In this document: piece by piece, positions 33,135 to 42,508 of the stretch
Layout: each line of letters begins with the position of its first letter
Numbering within the stretch: the first letter of the stretch is position 1
Assembly: GCF_006716485.1 (NCBI RefSeq)
Contig: NZ_VFPD01000002.1
Location: 716,659-780,658, forward strand
From: Chryseobacterium aquifrigidense
Lineage (GTDB): Bacteria > Bacteroidota > Bacteroidia > Flavobacteriales > Weeksellaceae
Length of the DNA: 64,000 nucleotides
Reading direction: 5' to 3'
Made by a program: the position numbers and the translations under genes
The notes under the pieces: model-generated
Seen by the model: the letters and a program-made list of their open reading frames with translations, nothing else
What the model was told of the DNA's origin: nothing
Database searches by the model: none

Positions 33135-34646
33135 ATGAAAAATCTAAAATTAGGAATTTCAGCATTGGCGCTTACTGTTGCCTCTACTGTTTTCGCACAG
33201 ACTACCAACAATCCGTGGTTAATCGGAGTTGGTGCTCATGCTGAAAACCACGTAGCAGCAAGAGGTAACTTCAGTAATACGTTCTCTGCTAACAATTTGA
33301 CAAAAAGTATGTTCAATGTGAACAACTTTTCTATTACACCTCCACTATCTAAGTTAACAGTTGCTAGAAACGTTGGTAAAGGTTTAGTAATTGACTGGCA
33401 AACTTCTGTTGGAAATGTTGAAAACAAAAGATTCAACATGGGGAAAGAATTTTTCCTAATGACAGGTCTTGGTTTCCAGGCTCACGCTGCAGGTCTTTTA
33501 TGGAACGAAGAATCTTGGTTTGATCCATATTTAAGAGTTGGTGCTAACTACTTAAGACATGACTATACAGCTCTTACTTTCCCTAGAACATCTGTTGATG
33601 CTAACGGTAACGCAATCGAAACTGTAACAAACGGTAAGGATGGTAATGAAAACGGTAAAGCTAACCACTTTACTGTAGCTACAGGTGCTGGTGCTAACTT
33701 CTGGGTAACTAAGAACTTCGGTCTTGGTGTTCAGGGAGATTATGTATCAACTCCAGGTGACAAATCTACTGTTGCTAACTTCTGGCAAGCTTCTGCTTCC
33801 ATCTTATTCAGATTCGGAAACAGAGACAGAGATAAGGATGGTATCCTAGATAAAGATGACCTTTGTCCAGATACTCCAGGTTTACCAGAATTCCAAGGAT
33901 GTCCTGATACTGACGGTGACGGAGTTCCAGATAAAGACGATCAATGTCCAGAAGTGGCTGGTCCAGTTGAAAACAACGGATGCCCTTGGCCAGATACTGA
34001 CGGTGATGGTGTAATCGACAAAGATGACGCTTGTCCTACAGTAGCAGGTCCTGCTGAAAACAACGGTTGTCCTTGGCCAGATACAGACGGTGACGGTATC
34101 TTAGACAAAGATGATGCTTGTCCTACTGTTCCAGGTCTTCCAGAATACAACGGATGTCCTAAACCAAAAGATGTAATCGCTAAAGAAGCTACAGGAGCTC
34201 TTAAAGATATCTTATTTGATTTCAATAAAGCTACTATCAGACCTGAATCTAGTGGTAAATTAGATCAAGCGGCTACAATCATTAAGCAATCTAACGATGG
34301 TACATTCTTAGTAACTGGTCACACAGATAAGAAAGGTGCTGATGCTTACAACTTGAAACTTTCTAGACAAAGAGCTGCTTCAGTAGTAGGTGCTCTAGAA
34401 TCTAGAGGAGTTAATGCAAACCAATTAAAATCTGTAGGAGTTGGAGAAAGAGACGCTACTGTTTCTGAAAAAGCTTCTGATGCAGAAAGAATGGTTGACA
34501 GAAAAGTAGTTGTTGAAGCTGTAAACGGTGCTGCTTGGGATGCACTTAAGAAATCTGATCTAGAAGTTGTAGAGAAGAAGACTGTAGTGAAGAAAGCTAA
34601 AAAAGCTCCAGCTAAGAAAAAAGCTGCTGCTAAAAAGAAAAAATAA
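33135..34646 (+). CDS. OmpA-family outer membrane protein with TSP3 calcium-binding repeats
   Basis: 503 residues. Signal peptide (about 1-21, VFA|QTT), N-terminal eight-stranded barrel (about 25-230), then four thrombospondin-type-3-like repeats (about 232-340) with DTDGDGVxDKDDxCP units. An OmpA peptidoglycan-binding domain follows (about 350-455: ILFDFNKATIRPES, TGHTDKKGADAYNLKLSRQRA). The Lys/Ala-rich tail (about 475-503) is unusual for an outer membrane protein. Codon usage is strongly biased, as in eno and gltA, suggesting an abundant structural porin-like protein. A strong terminator follows. Confidence 0.93.
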   Translation: MKNLKLGISALALTVASTVFAQTTNNPWLIGVGAHAENHVAARGNFSNTFSANNLTKSMFNVNNFSITPPLSKLTVARNVGKGLVIDWQTSVGNVENKRFNMGKEFFLMTGLGFQAHAAGLLWNEESWFDPYLRVGANYLRHDYTALTFPRTSVDANGNAIETVTNGKDGNENGKANHFTVATGAGANFWVTKNFGLGVQGDYVSTPGDKSTVANFWQASASILFRFGNRDRDKDGILDKDDLCPDTPGLPEFQGCPDTDGDGVPDKDDQCPEVAGPVENNGCPWPDTDGDGVIDKDDACPTVAGPAENNGCPWPDTDGDGILDKDDACPTVPGLPEYNGCPKPKDVIAKEATGALKDILFDFNKATIRPESSGKLDQAATIIKQSNDGTFLVTGHTDKKGADAYNLKLSRQRAASVVGALESRGVNANQLKSVGVGERDATVSEKASDAERMVDRKVVVEAVNGAAWDALKKSDLEVVEKKTVVKKAKKAPAKKKAAAKKKK

Positions 34647-34665
34647 TTAATTTTTCTAAATAATG

Positions 34666-34700
34666 AATACCTCCAATTTGATTGGAGGTATTTTTTTTTT
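34666..34700 (+). terminator. Intrinsic terminator after the OmpA gene
   Basis: AATACCTCCAA (34666-34676) with TTGGAGGTATT (34682-34692), then a T-run. Confidence 0.9.
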
Positions 34701-34741
34701 GTTGACTTTTGAGTAATTTTGTTGGAAATTTAAAAATTAAA

Positions 34742-35482
34742 ATGGGAAGAGCATTTGAATATAGAAAAGCTTCTAAAATGGCCAGATGGGATAAAATGGC
34801 CAAAACATTCTCTAAAATAGGAAAAGATATTGCATTGGCTGTAAAAGCCGGTGGAACAGATCCCGAATCTAATCCGGCCCTGAGAAGATGTATCCAAAAC
34901 GCGAAAGGGGCTAATATGCCTAAGGATAATGTTGAAAGAGCTATTAAGAAAGCGAGTGGTGCAGACGCAGAAAACTATGAAGAAATCACTTATGAAGGTT
35001 ATGGACAAGGTGGTGTTGCTTTTTTTGTAGAATGTACTACAAACAATACAACAAGAACTGTAGCCAATGTAAGAGCTGTTTTCAATAAGTTTGACGGTAA
35101 CCTTGGTAAAAATGGTGAGCTGGCATTTATCTTCGACAGAAAAGGAATTTTTACCATAGATTTGGCTCAAATCAAAATGGATTGGGATGATTTTGAAATG
35201 GAAATGATTGACGGAGGAGCAGAAGATGTAGAAAAAGATGAAGAAGAAGTAATGATTACCACTGCTTTTGAAGATTTCGGTTCTCTATCTCACAAATTGG
35301 ATGCACTTGGAATTGAAGCAAAAAGTGCAGAACTTCAAAGAATTCCAAATAATACAAAAGAAGTAAACGCAGAACAGTTCAAGGCTAATATGAAAATGCT
35401 TGAGCGTTTCGAAGAAGATGATGACGTGCAAAACGTTTACCACAACATGGAAATTACAGAAGAGCTGATGAACTCTTTATAA
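34742..35482 (+). CDS. YebC/PmpR family protein (TACO1-like)
   Basis: 246 residues from ATG 34742. An upstream TTG in frame at 34709 lies before the promoter and is rejected. The first residues MGRAFEYRKASKMARWDKMAKTF fit the family, which usually begins GRS..NIxxRKxxQDxxK. Three-domain architecture of full length. YebC proteins were named as transcription regulators but recent work links them to ribosome stalling at proline runs. The -7 box TAATTTTG (34714-34721) ends 20 bases before the ATG. Confidence 0.93.
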   Translation: MGRAFEYRKASKMARWDKMAKTFSKIGKDIALAVKAGGTDPESNPALRRCIQNAKGANMPKDNVERAIKKASGADAENYEEITYEGYGQGGVAFFVECTTNNTTRTVANVRAVFNKFDGNLGKNGELAFIFDRKGIFTIDLAQIKMDWDDFEMEMIDGGAEDVEKDEEEVMITTAFEDFGSLSHKLDALGIEAKSAELQRIPNNTKEVNAEQFKANMKMLERFEEDDDVQNVYHNMEITEELMNSL

Positions 35483-35539
35483 AAAATAATATAGCATTCA
35501 TATACAGTTAATTTTCAATTAGTTTCTTTGTACAAAACT

Positions 35540-36364
35540 ATGAAAAGAAACGTTGAATTAGTTGTTATATCGGATGTTCATTTGGGAACTTATGGATGTA
35601 AGGCTAAAGAACTGTTAAGATATCTCAATTCTATCCAGCCTAAAACTTTAGTTTTAAATGGTGATATTATTGATATCTGGCAGTTTAAAAAGTCTTACTT
35701 CCCTAAACCTCATCTGAAGGTAATCAGAAAGATACTTTCACTGGCTACCAAAAACACAGATGTCTATTACATTACAGGCAATCATGATGAAATGTTCCGT
35801 AAGTTTACAGATTTTGAACTCGGAAAACTAAAAGTCTGTAATAAAATCTGTCTGAATATAGATCAGAAAAAAACCTGGATTTTTCACGGTGATGTTTTCG
35901 ATGCATCCGTCCAGCATTCCAAATGGATCGCCAAACTTGGCGGAAAAGGCTATGATCTCCTAATTATTATCAATAATGTTGTAAATTGGTTCTTGGAAAA
36001 AATGGGTAAAGAGAAATATTCATTTTCCAAAAAGATCAAAAACAATGTGAAGAAAGCGGTAAAATATATCGGAGATTTTGAACTTACAGCTTCTGAGCTG
36101 GCTATTGACAACCAATATGATTATGTAGTATGCGGGCATATTCATCAGCCGCAGATTCGTGAGGTTGTTAATAAAAAAGGGGCCTGTACTTATCTGAATT
36201 CAGGTGACTGGATAGAAAACCTTTCTGCATTAGAGTATCATGATAAAGGATGGAGGATTTTTTATTATGATGAGCATAAACATTTACTGAAAGATGATGA
36301 AGCAGAAGAAATCCCGGAAATGGATAATTCAGCTCTTTTAAAAATTGTAACCAACTTTTCCTAA
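35540..36364 (+). CDS. UDP-2,3-diacylglucosamine-pyrophosphatase-like metallophosphoesterase
   Basis: 274 residues from ATG 35540; an in-frame TTG at 35528 is less likely. Calcineurin-like metal motifs are in order: SDVHLG, NGDIID, TGNHDE, FHGDVFD and CGHIHQP. The set resembles LpxH-like and related phosphohydrolases. It abuts a glycosyltransferase-like gene with no gap. This pairing recurs in other bacteria, and the two probably act on the same nucleotide-sugar or lipid intermediate; the exact substrate is not determinable here. Confidence 0.9.
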   Translation: MKRNVELVVISDVHLGTYGCKAKELLRYLNSIQPKTLVLNGDIIDIWQFKKSYFPKPHLKVIRKILSLATKNTDVYYITGNHDEMFRKFTDFELGKLKVCNKICLNIDQKKTWIFHGDVFDASVQHSKWIAKLGGKGYDLLIIINNVVNWFLEKMGKEKYSFSKKIKNNVKKAVKYIGDFELTASELAIDNQYDYVVCGHIHQPQIREVVNKKGACTYLNSGDWIENLSALEYHDKGWRIFYYDEHKHLLKDDEAEEIPEMDNSALLKIVTNFS

Positions 36365-37336
36365 ATGAAGATTTTGTATGCATTCCAGGGTACTGGAAAC
36401 GGGCATGTGGCCAGAGCACAGGAAATTATTCCTCTTCTCAAAAAACATGCATCTGTAGATACCCTGATCAGTGGTCATCAATCGCAGCTGAAGGCTGATT
36501 TTGATATTAATTTTCAATACAGAGGGATTTCCCTTCTTTATAATAAAACAGGCGGTTTATCCTACAGAAAAACATTTACCGAAAATAAATTCTTGGAAGC
36601 TGCTAAAACAATCAGAGAACTTGAGCTGTCGCAGTATGATTTAATTATTAATGATTATGAACCTTTGACAGGCTGGGCTTCCAAACTGAAAAAGCTTCCA
36701 ATGATAGAACTCAGCCATCAGGCATCCATGAGTTTCCCGGAAACACCCAAACCGAAGAAAAAGGACTTTCTAGGTGAAATGATTCTAAAATATTACGTTC
36801 CAAGCGAAAGAAAAATCGGGTTTCACTTTGAAAATTATCATCCACAGATCAAAAAACCTGTGATCAGAAGAAAAATAAGAAATCTTAATCCTTCCAAACA
36901 GGGTTATTACCTTGTTTATCTTCCCAGTTTTGCCGACGAGAATATCATTAAGGTTTTAAGAAAAATCCCTGTAGAATGGAAAGTGTTTTCAAAATACAGC
37001 AAAGTACAGGTTAAAGTAAAAAATGTGGAAGTATTTCCCATTGATGAAATGCAGTATCTGAAATACTTTGAAGGCTGTGAAGGAATTTTATGCAATGCAG
37101 GTTTTGAAAGTCCGGCAGAAGCATTGTTTATGGATAAAAAACTGTTTGTAATTCCCATTCATAATCAATACGAACAGGAATGCAATGCATGTGCCCTTGA
37201 TAAAATGGGAATTCCCAATTCCAAGGTATTAAATCTTCAGGAAATAATGGAATGGGTGGCTTCTGACCATCATCTGAAAGTGGATTATCCGGATGATATA
37301 GAAGATATTCTGGTGAATGAAGTTTTAATTCTTTAG
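36365..37336 (+). CDS. Glycosyltransferase, GT-B fold (MurG/UGT-like)
   Basis: 323 residues. The N-terminal glycine motif GTGNGHVARAQEI (9-21) is typical of GT28-like enzymes. The C-terminal half has the donor-site pattern EGILCNAGFESPAEALFMDKKLFVIPIHNQYEQECNA in pieces, as in MurG and UGT families. It starts immediately after the stop of the metallophosphoesterase gene (no intergenic base). Acceptor and donor sugars are unknown. Its last 12 bases overlap the convergent GNAT gene. Confidence 0.87.
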   Translation: MKILYAFQGTGNGHVARAQEIIPLLKKHASVDTLISGHQSQLKADFDINFQYRGISLLYNKTGGLSYRKTFTENKFLEAAKTIRELELSQYDLIINDYEPLTGWASKLKKLPMIELSHQASMSFPETPKPKKKDFLGEMILKYYVPSERKIGFHFENYHPQIKKPVIRRKIRNLNPSKQGYYLVYLPSFADENIIKVLRKIPVEWKVFSKYSKVQVKVKNVEVFPIDEMQYLKYFEGCEGILCNAGFESPAEALFMDKKLFVIPIHNQYEQECNACALDKMGIPNSKVLNLQEIMEWVASDHHLKVDYPDDIEDILVNEVLIL

Positions 37337-37615
37337 AAATATATCGTCCACATCACTCATTCTCATCATGACGGATCTTGCATAGGAACAGTGCGGGTAT
37401 ACTTTCCAATTATTTTCTCTGGCAAACTTAATGGCTTCTTCCACTAAAAATTTTCCCATTCCTCTTCCTTCAAATTCAGGATGTACCAGGACAAAAGAGA
37501 TAATGAATTTATGATCTTCTGGGAAAATAGTATAGGTAAGTCTTCCGACTTCTTTTATTTCGTTATTTAAAGTGATGACTCCGCCGTTTCCGGATTTATT
37601 GTTTTCAAATTTCAT
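37325..37615 (-). CDS. Small GNAT-family N-acetyltransferase (YjdJ/GCN5-like)
   Basis: 96 residues. The single-domain acetyltransferase core has HPEFEGRGMGKFLVEEAIKFARE as the acetyl-CoA-binding motif (R/Q-x-x-G-x-G/A as GRGMG) and ends with a conserved YPHCSYARS, as in the eukaryote-like NATD1/YidJ group. Target unknown. Its 3' end overlaps the preceding plus-strand gene by 12 bases. Confidence 0.88.
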   Translation of the reverse strand: MKFENNKSGNGGVITLNNEIKEVGRLTYTIFPEDHKFIISFVLVHPEFEGRGMGKFLVEEAIKFARENNWKVYPHCSYARSVMMRMSDVDDIFLKN

Positions 37616-37733
37616 GATTCTGAACTTTATATTAAGGATACAAAAATTGAACCGTCCTTCATAAGCAATAACCTTTGGTTAATTGTTTTTAATTTGACCA
37701 TTCATCTGTAAAGCAAATTGACTACTGACTTCT

Positions 37734-38483
37734 TTAATTATCTTTCCCTGTATAATAATTATAATCTTTAATGATTACATCGATAAACTGTCTTTCCGTC
37801 ATTTTAGTAGGGTCTATTTCCAGCTTCAGAATGCTTTTGATTTTTTCGGACAGCTTACTGATGATCTGGCGGTCGTCTACTTTCAGAGCTTTGGTGTAAT
37901 TGTCTTTGATAATTCTCATGTCATTATCACTTAAGGCAATTACCTGAGGGAAAGAAGGAATATAATTTTCGTGAATATTCTCCAGAATGGTATGGGAAAT
38001 ATTAATATTGTTCTTTAGAGAAATAACAGCTGTTCCGGAAGCAATGTCACCCAAACGCTGGTTGTTTTTAGAAACAATCATAGAAATAAGTCCTACTACT
38101 CCGGCAAATGAAACATCTACAGTTCTGAAAACCCATCGGATCATATAATCTGCGAAACTGGCCTGATAACCGTCAATCTTCACTACCTTTATTTTCATAA
38201 GCTTTTTACCGGGTGTCTGACCTTCCATCAGGCTTTCCAATACAAGAGGATAAATATAAACAGGAAAGGTAAGGACAAGATATACAGCGCGTATTGACCA
38301 GCCGTCAAGTCCGTCCAGAAGATATCCCAAATCAAAAATATTGAAGAACAGATACAGGATAATTACTACGTAAGCAATCCTGATCAGAAGATCAATAATG
38401 AAGGCAAGCATCCTTTCTCCTACACCAGCAATATTAAAATTAATATTTACATTTTGTGAGGTATTTATCGCAATTTGAGACAT
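37734..38483 (-). CDS. RDD family membrane protein
   Basis: 249 residues. Four or so TM helices lie in the first 150 residues, with the RDD hallmarks (ERMLAFIIDLLIRI, LMEGQTPGKKLMKIKVV, RWVFRTVD), followed by a soluble C-terminal helical part (about 165-249). Role unproven; RDD proteins are suspected transporters or assembly partners. It is divergent from the SpoIIM gene with only 28 bases between starts. It belongs functionally with the MoxR/DUF58 cluster, where RDD genes are regular members. Confidence 0.9.
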   Translation of the reverse strand: MSQIAINTSQNVNINFNIAGVGERMLAFIIDLLIRIAYVVIILYLFFNIFDLGYLLDGLDGWSIRAVYLVLTFPVYIYPLVLESLMEGQTPGKKLMKIKVVKIDGYQASFADYMIRWVFRTVDVSFAGVVGLISMIVSKNNQRLGDIASGTAVISLKNNINISHTILENIHENYIPSFPQVIALSDNDMRIIKDNYTKALKVDDRQIISKLSEKIKSILKLEIDPTKMTERQFIDVIIKDYNYYTGKDN

Positions 38484-38511
38484 ATTTTTTATTATTTTAG
38501 CCTTAATAATT

Positions 38512-39495
38512 ATGAGAGAAGTTTATTTCATTAAACAAAATAAAGAAAAATGGTTGGGAATCGAACAGGTTATTCAAGGGAAAATTAAAAAAAATCCTGA
38601 TGACCTGTCTTCACTGTATATAAACCTGATCAACGATCTTTCTTTTGCCCAGACTTATTATCCCAAAAGCAATACCACCGTTTATCTGAACCATTTATCT
38701 GCTCAGATTTTTCAGAAGATTTATAAAACAAAAAGGGTAGAGGAGAACAGACTGATTTATTTCTTTAAAACCGAAGTCCCGCTGCTGATGTATCAGTACC
38801 GGAGATATCTGATGTATGCTTTTCTTTTTTTCATCTTATTTACGTCAATTGGAGTACTTTCTGCCATTTATGATAAAAGCTTTGTGAATATAATTCTTGG
38901 CGAAGGGTATGTGAATGAAACCGTTGAAAATATTAAAAATAATAATGCTGTAGGGGTTTATCAGAGTGGAAGCACATGGGGTAGTACAATCGGGATTATT
39001 TTTAATAATATTCAGGTAGGAGCAAAATTGTATATTTACGGTATTGCCGGAGGAGTGGGAACATTGTTTGCACTGCTTTCCAATAGTGTGATGCTGGGTG
39101 CTTTTCAATATTTTTTCTATGATTATGGTGCATTGAAAGACAGTGCAAGAGGAATATGGCTTCACGGAGTTTTTGAGATATTTGCAATGGTAGTGGAAGC
39201 AATGTGCGGATTGATTCTGGGAGCTTCTATCTTATTTCCGAGAACATTTTCAAGATTTAATTCGTTTAAAAAAGGATTTAAAGATTCATTTAAGATATTT
39301 TTGAGTACGGTTCCTTTCACCATTTGTGCAGGGATTATAGAAGGATATGTCACCAGACACGCATTGAAGATGCCTTTAATATTGAACCTTATCATTATTT
39401 TTGGCTCACTGGCAATTATCGGATACTATTATTTTGTGTATCCATCTGTTGTTTACAAAAAAACTAATAAACACATCAATGATACAATTTTATAA
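38512..39495 (+). CDS. SpoIIM-like (DUF95) membrane protein
   Basis: 327 residues. A soluble N-terminal region (about 1-95) is followed by about five TM helices in the DUF95 (stage II sporulation protein M) arrangement, with the typical FEIFAMVVEAMCGLILGASI segment. In non-sporulating Bacteroidota it is a standing member of the MoxR/DUF58 operon. It overlaps the next gene by 17 bases. Confidence 0.9.
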   Translation: MREVYFIKQNKEKWLGIEQVIQGKIKKNPDDLSSLYINLINDLSFAQTYYPKSNTTVYLNHLSAQIFQKIYKTKRVEENRLIYFFKTEVPLLMYQYRRYLMYAFLFFILFTSIGVLSAIYDKSFVNIILGEGYVNETVENIKNNNAVGVYQSGSTWGSTIGIIFNNIQVGAKLYIYGIAGGVGTLFALLSNSVMLGAFQYFFYDYGALKDSARGIWLHGVFEIFAMVVEAMCGLILGASILFPRTFSRFNSFKKGFKDSFKIFLSTVPFTICAGIIEGYVTRHALKMPLILNLIIIFGSLAIIGYYYFVYPSVVYKKTNKHINDTIL

Positions 39496-40441
39496 AAAAA
39501 GAGACTTTGGAACTTTTATCAGTGATAGTTTCAATTTTTTCAAATTATACGGGAAGAATTATTTTAAAAACTATATTCTGATCAACGGTTTGCTTTTGAT
39601 CTTAATGGTTACCGTCGTAATTTTCGGCTATAAGGAACTTTTTTCACAGATATTCGGATCAAATCTTGGAGGCGAAACCTATTATTTTGAACAGTATTTT
39701 TCAGAAAATTCCGGAATGCTGATTACGGTAGGGTTGCTGACTTTCCTGCTTTTTATGATTCTGATGATTGTTAATTACCTGTATCCGGTTTTTTATTTAA
39801 AAAGAATCGCACAGGGAGCAGAAAAGATAAAAGCGGATGAAATTCTTGGTGACTTTAAAAATAATGCCGGAAGAATCGGAAAACTGTGTCTGGGAATGAT
39901 CTTTATCGTTACTCCGGCCATTTTATTTGTGGTAGGTTTTTCGTATCTCCTGATTTTTATTATTATCGGATTGTTTTTGATATTGCTTCTGTATCCCACG
40001 ATATTCAATTTTACTACATTTCTGATGTATGATTACTTTAATTCGGACAGAGGTTTCTGGGGAAGTCTGAGCTATGCTTTACGCTCTCAGTTTTCTTATC
40101 CGAACGGAAGTGAAAAATCACCTTACTGGAAATACTGGGGCTCTGCCTTTGTGATGTTTATTATTATTTACATTGCAACATCTATATTCACATTTATTCC
40201 AATGATGTTTTTTTATGGATCATTGCTTACCTCTACACCGGATGGCAATTTTGAACAGAATCCTTTTACCGGAACTGCAGGAATCATTTTTTTCGTATTC
40301 TATGGAGTTTCCATGTTACTTTCATTTTTCCTTTCCAATCTGATGTATGTGAATGCAGGATTAATGTATTATGACAGCCGAACAGATCTTCACCAGAAAG
40401 TTGAACTTGCAGAAATAGACACGATTGGGATCAATGAATAG
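39479..40441 (+). CDS. Multi-pass membrane protein of the MoxR operon
   Basis: 320 residues from ATG 39479, inside the end of the SpoIIM gene. A start at 39401 would need a longer overlap and adds unconserved residues. About six hydrophobic segments. No named family could be assigned. It is conserved in position between SpoIIM and DUF4129 genes, and so is probably part of the same membrane assembly. Confidence 0.82.
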   Translation: MIQFYKKRDFGTFISDSFNFFKLYGKNYFKNYILINGLLLILMVTVVIFGYKELFSQIFGSNLGGETYYFEQYFSENSGMLITVGLLTFLLFMILMIVNYLYPVFYLKRIAQGAEKIKADEILGDFKNNAGRIGKLCLGMIFIVTPAILFVVGFSYLLIFIIIGLFLILLLYPTIFNFTTFLMYDYFNSDRGFWGSLSYALRSQFSYPNGSEKSPYWKYWGSAFVMFIIIYIATSIFTFIPMMFFYGSLLTSTPDGNFEQNPFTGTAGIIFFVFYGVSMLLSFFLSNLMYVNAGLMYYDSRTDLHQKVELAEIDTIGINE

Positions 40442-41225
40442 AATTCTTTTTTTCATATTGCTTTTCTTCTCCCTTGGGCTGGTTCATGCTCAGGACGATA
40501 ATCCTACTTCTGATGATCTGGTAGATTCATTATATACAACCGGGCATTACAGGAATATGCTGCGTGCAGATTCTGTACTGATGAAATATCCGGTATCGGA
40601 GAATGAGGTGTATCCCAAAACATTTAAAGAAAACATTCCGTCAAGATATAAAGGAAATGAGTTTGATTATTCCGTTTCAAAGCCGAGAGAATCTTTCTTT
40701 CAAAAGCTGATGCGGAAGATCAATCAGATTATACAAGGGATTTTTGGTGAAACAGCCCTTACTAAATCGGCGGAACTTACTACTATACTTATCAGGCTGT
40801 TTGCTATTATTCTTGTTGGATTTCTGCTTTATTTCATCATCAGATATATTATGGGAAAAGACGGGAATTTTATTTTTGGTAAAAAGAATAAAAAGCTGGA
40901 TCTTAATGTGCAGGAACTTCATGAGAATATCCACGAAATCAATTTTCCTGAAAGTATCTCAAAATTTGAGCTTGCAGGGGATTACCGTTCCGCAGTTCGC
41001 TATCAGTTCCTGTTTATTCTTAAAAAACTGAGTGATAAAAAACTGATCAACTGGAATCCTGAAAAAACCAATAAAGATTATGCCCTGGAACTAAAGGCTT
41101 CTCATCTGAAAAATGATTTTTCTAATCTGTCTTATATTTTTGATTATGTCTGGTATGGTGAGTTCAATATTGATGAAGAAAGCTACCGGAAATTTAAAAA
41201 CCAGTATCAGACATTTAAACCATAA
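40434..41225 (+). CDS. DUF4129 domain protein
   Basis: 263 residues from ATG 40434, overlapping the previous TAG by 8 bases; a TTG three codons earlier is less likely. Signal peptide or anchor (about 1-20), a TM helix near residues 120-140, and a C-terminal cytosolic DUF4129 domain (FELAGDYRSAVRYQFLFIL, DYALELK, FDYVWYGEF). DUF4129 is often fused to transglutaminase-like proteins and belongs to the MoxR/DUF58 gene neighbourhood. Confidence 0.88.
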   Translation: MNRILFFILLFFSLGLVHAQDDNPTSDDLVDSLYTTGHYRNMLRADSVLMKYPVSENEVYPKTFKENIPSRYKGNEFDYSVSKPRESFFQKLMRKINQIIQGIFGETALTKSAELTTILIRLFAIILVGFLLYFIIRYIMGKDGNFIFGKKNKKLDLNVQELHENIHEINFPESISKFELAGDYRSAVRYQFLFILKKLSDKKLINWNPEKTNKDYALELKASHLKNDFSNLSYIFDYVWYGEFNIDEESYRKFKNQYQTFKP

Positions 41226-41236
41226 CAATAATAACC

Positions 41237-42394
41237 ATGAATAAAACTTTCAAAACATATGCTGTAATTTTCGTCATTGTGATGATTATTTTGGCATTGC
41301 TTGAAGTTAACAAAAAAGAAACAACAGATTGGCGCAAGAATTTTGATAGTAATGAAAAATCTCCGTTTGGGCTGTTTGTTTTTAATAATGAAGCCAAATA
41401 TCTTTTTAAAAATAATCTGAAGAAGATTGAACAGGTTCCTTATGAATATTACAGCCAGCACAAAAAAGGAGCTCATAATATTGTAGTCATTGAAAATAAC
41501 CTTGACGGTGAGTCGTGGAAAAAAATCCTGGCTCAGGTATCTGAAGGCTCAGACGCATTTTTGATGGTAACCCGTATGCCTAAAGAAATTTCAGACAGTA
41601 TCGGATATTATGATTCTGAAATCTCGTTTGAGGAAGAAAATGTTCTCAAACTTACCGACAAAAAATTTCAGAATGATTTTATTAAGCTGGATAAATTTCC
41701 ATCAGGGAGAGGATTTTCATTCATTAAACCGGGAGTAGAAGTACTGGGAAAAACGGTTGAGAGAAAGAATACGGATCAGGCGAACTTTATCAAAGTAAAG
41801 TTTGGTAAGGGATACATCTATGCTCATGCTGAACCTCTTTTCCTGACGAATTATTATCTTCTGAAACCGGGAAACGTAAAATACGCGCAGGATGTATTCT
41901 CATATCTTCAGGATAGGGAAACCCTCTGGTTCGTATCAAACAAAAGTTCTGAATCACGCTTTTTCATGAGATTTATACTGTCAAACCCGGCCTTAAAATA
42001 TGCATGGTGGGTATTTTTAGGCGGGCTGGTTCTTTTTATCTTCTTTAATGCAAAAAGAAAGCAGAGAATAGTCCCTGTGACAGAACCCTTGAGAAATACT
42101 TCCCTGGATTTTGTGAAAAGTATTGGAAATCTGTATCTTCAGGAAGGTGATTTTCATGATATGATGGCCAAGAAGGCACAGTACTTCCTGAACAAAGTAA
42201 GAATGGACCTGTTGATAGATACCCAGAATGTAGATGAAGAATTTGCTAAAAAATTACATCTGAAAACTGGTAAACCCGTAGAAATGATAGGTGAAGCAAT
42301 AACACTTATCAAAAAAGCCCAGGATCCTTATGCCAGCGTAATGAAAGAAGACCTTACAAGGATCAATAAGCTCCTTGATGAAATACTTAAATAA
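41237..42394 (+). CDS. DUF4350 domain protein
   Basis: 385 residues. A TM anchor (about 5-22), an extracytoplasmic domain of DUF4350 type (about 35-235) and a second TM helix near 252-272 followed by a cytosolic tail. It follows the DUF4129 gene by 11 bases. Such proteins occur between DUF4129 and MoxR in many Bacteroidota. Function unknown. Confidence 0.87.
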   Translation: MNKTFKTYAVIFVIVMIILALLEVNKKETTDWRKNFDSNEKSPFGLFVFNNEAKYLFKNNLKKIEQVPYEYYSQHKKGAHNIVVIENNLDGESWKKILAQVSEGSDAFLMVTRMPKEISDSIGYYDSEISFEEENVLKLTDKKFQNDFIKLDKFPSGRGFSFIKPGVEVLGKTVERKNTDQANFIKVKFGKGYIYAHAEPLFLTNYYLLKPGNVKYAQDVFSYLQDRETLWFVSNKSSESRFFMRFILSNPALKYAWWVFLGGLVLFIFFNAKRKQRIVPVTEPLRNTSLDFVKSIGNLYLQEGDFHDMMAKKAQYFLNKVRMDLLIDTQNVDEEFAKKLHLKTGKPVEMIGEAITLIKKAQDPYASVMKEDLTRINKLLDEILK

Positions 42395-42508
42395 TATAAA
42401 AATATAATAACCTAATGATGTAGTGTTGATCAATGCTATAATCAGTGTTCAGAGAAGGGATACAATTATGCATTCATACATGATTAGAATGATAAATTAA
42501 ATTTTATT

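Noticed and set aside
34709..34741. TTG start for the YebC-like gene
   Set aside because: It precedes the -7 box at 34714-34721; ATG at 34742 matches the family N-terminus.
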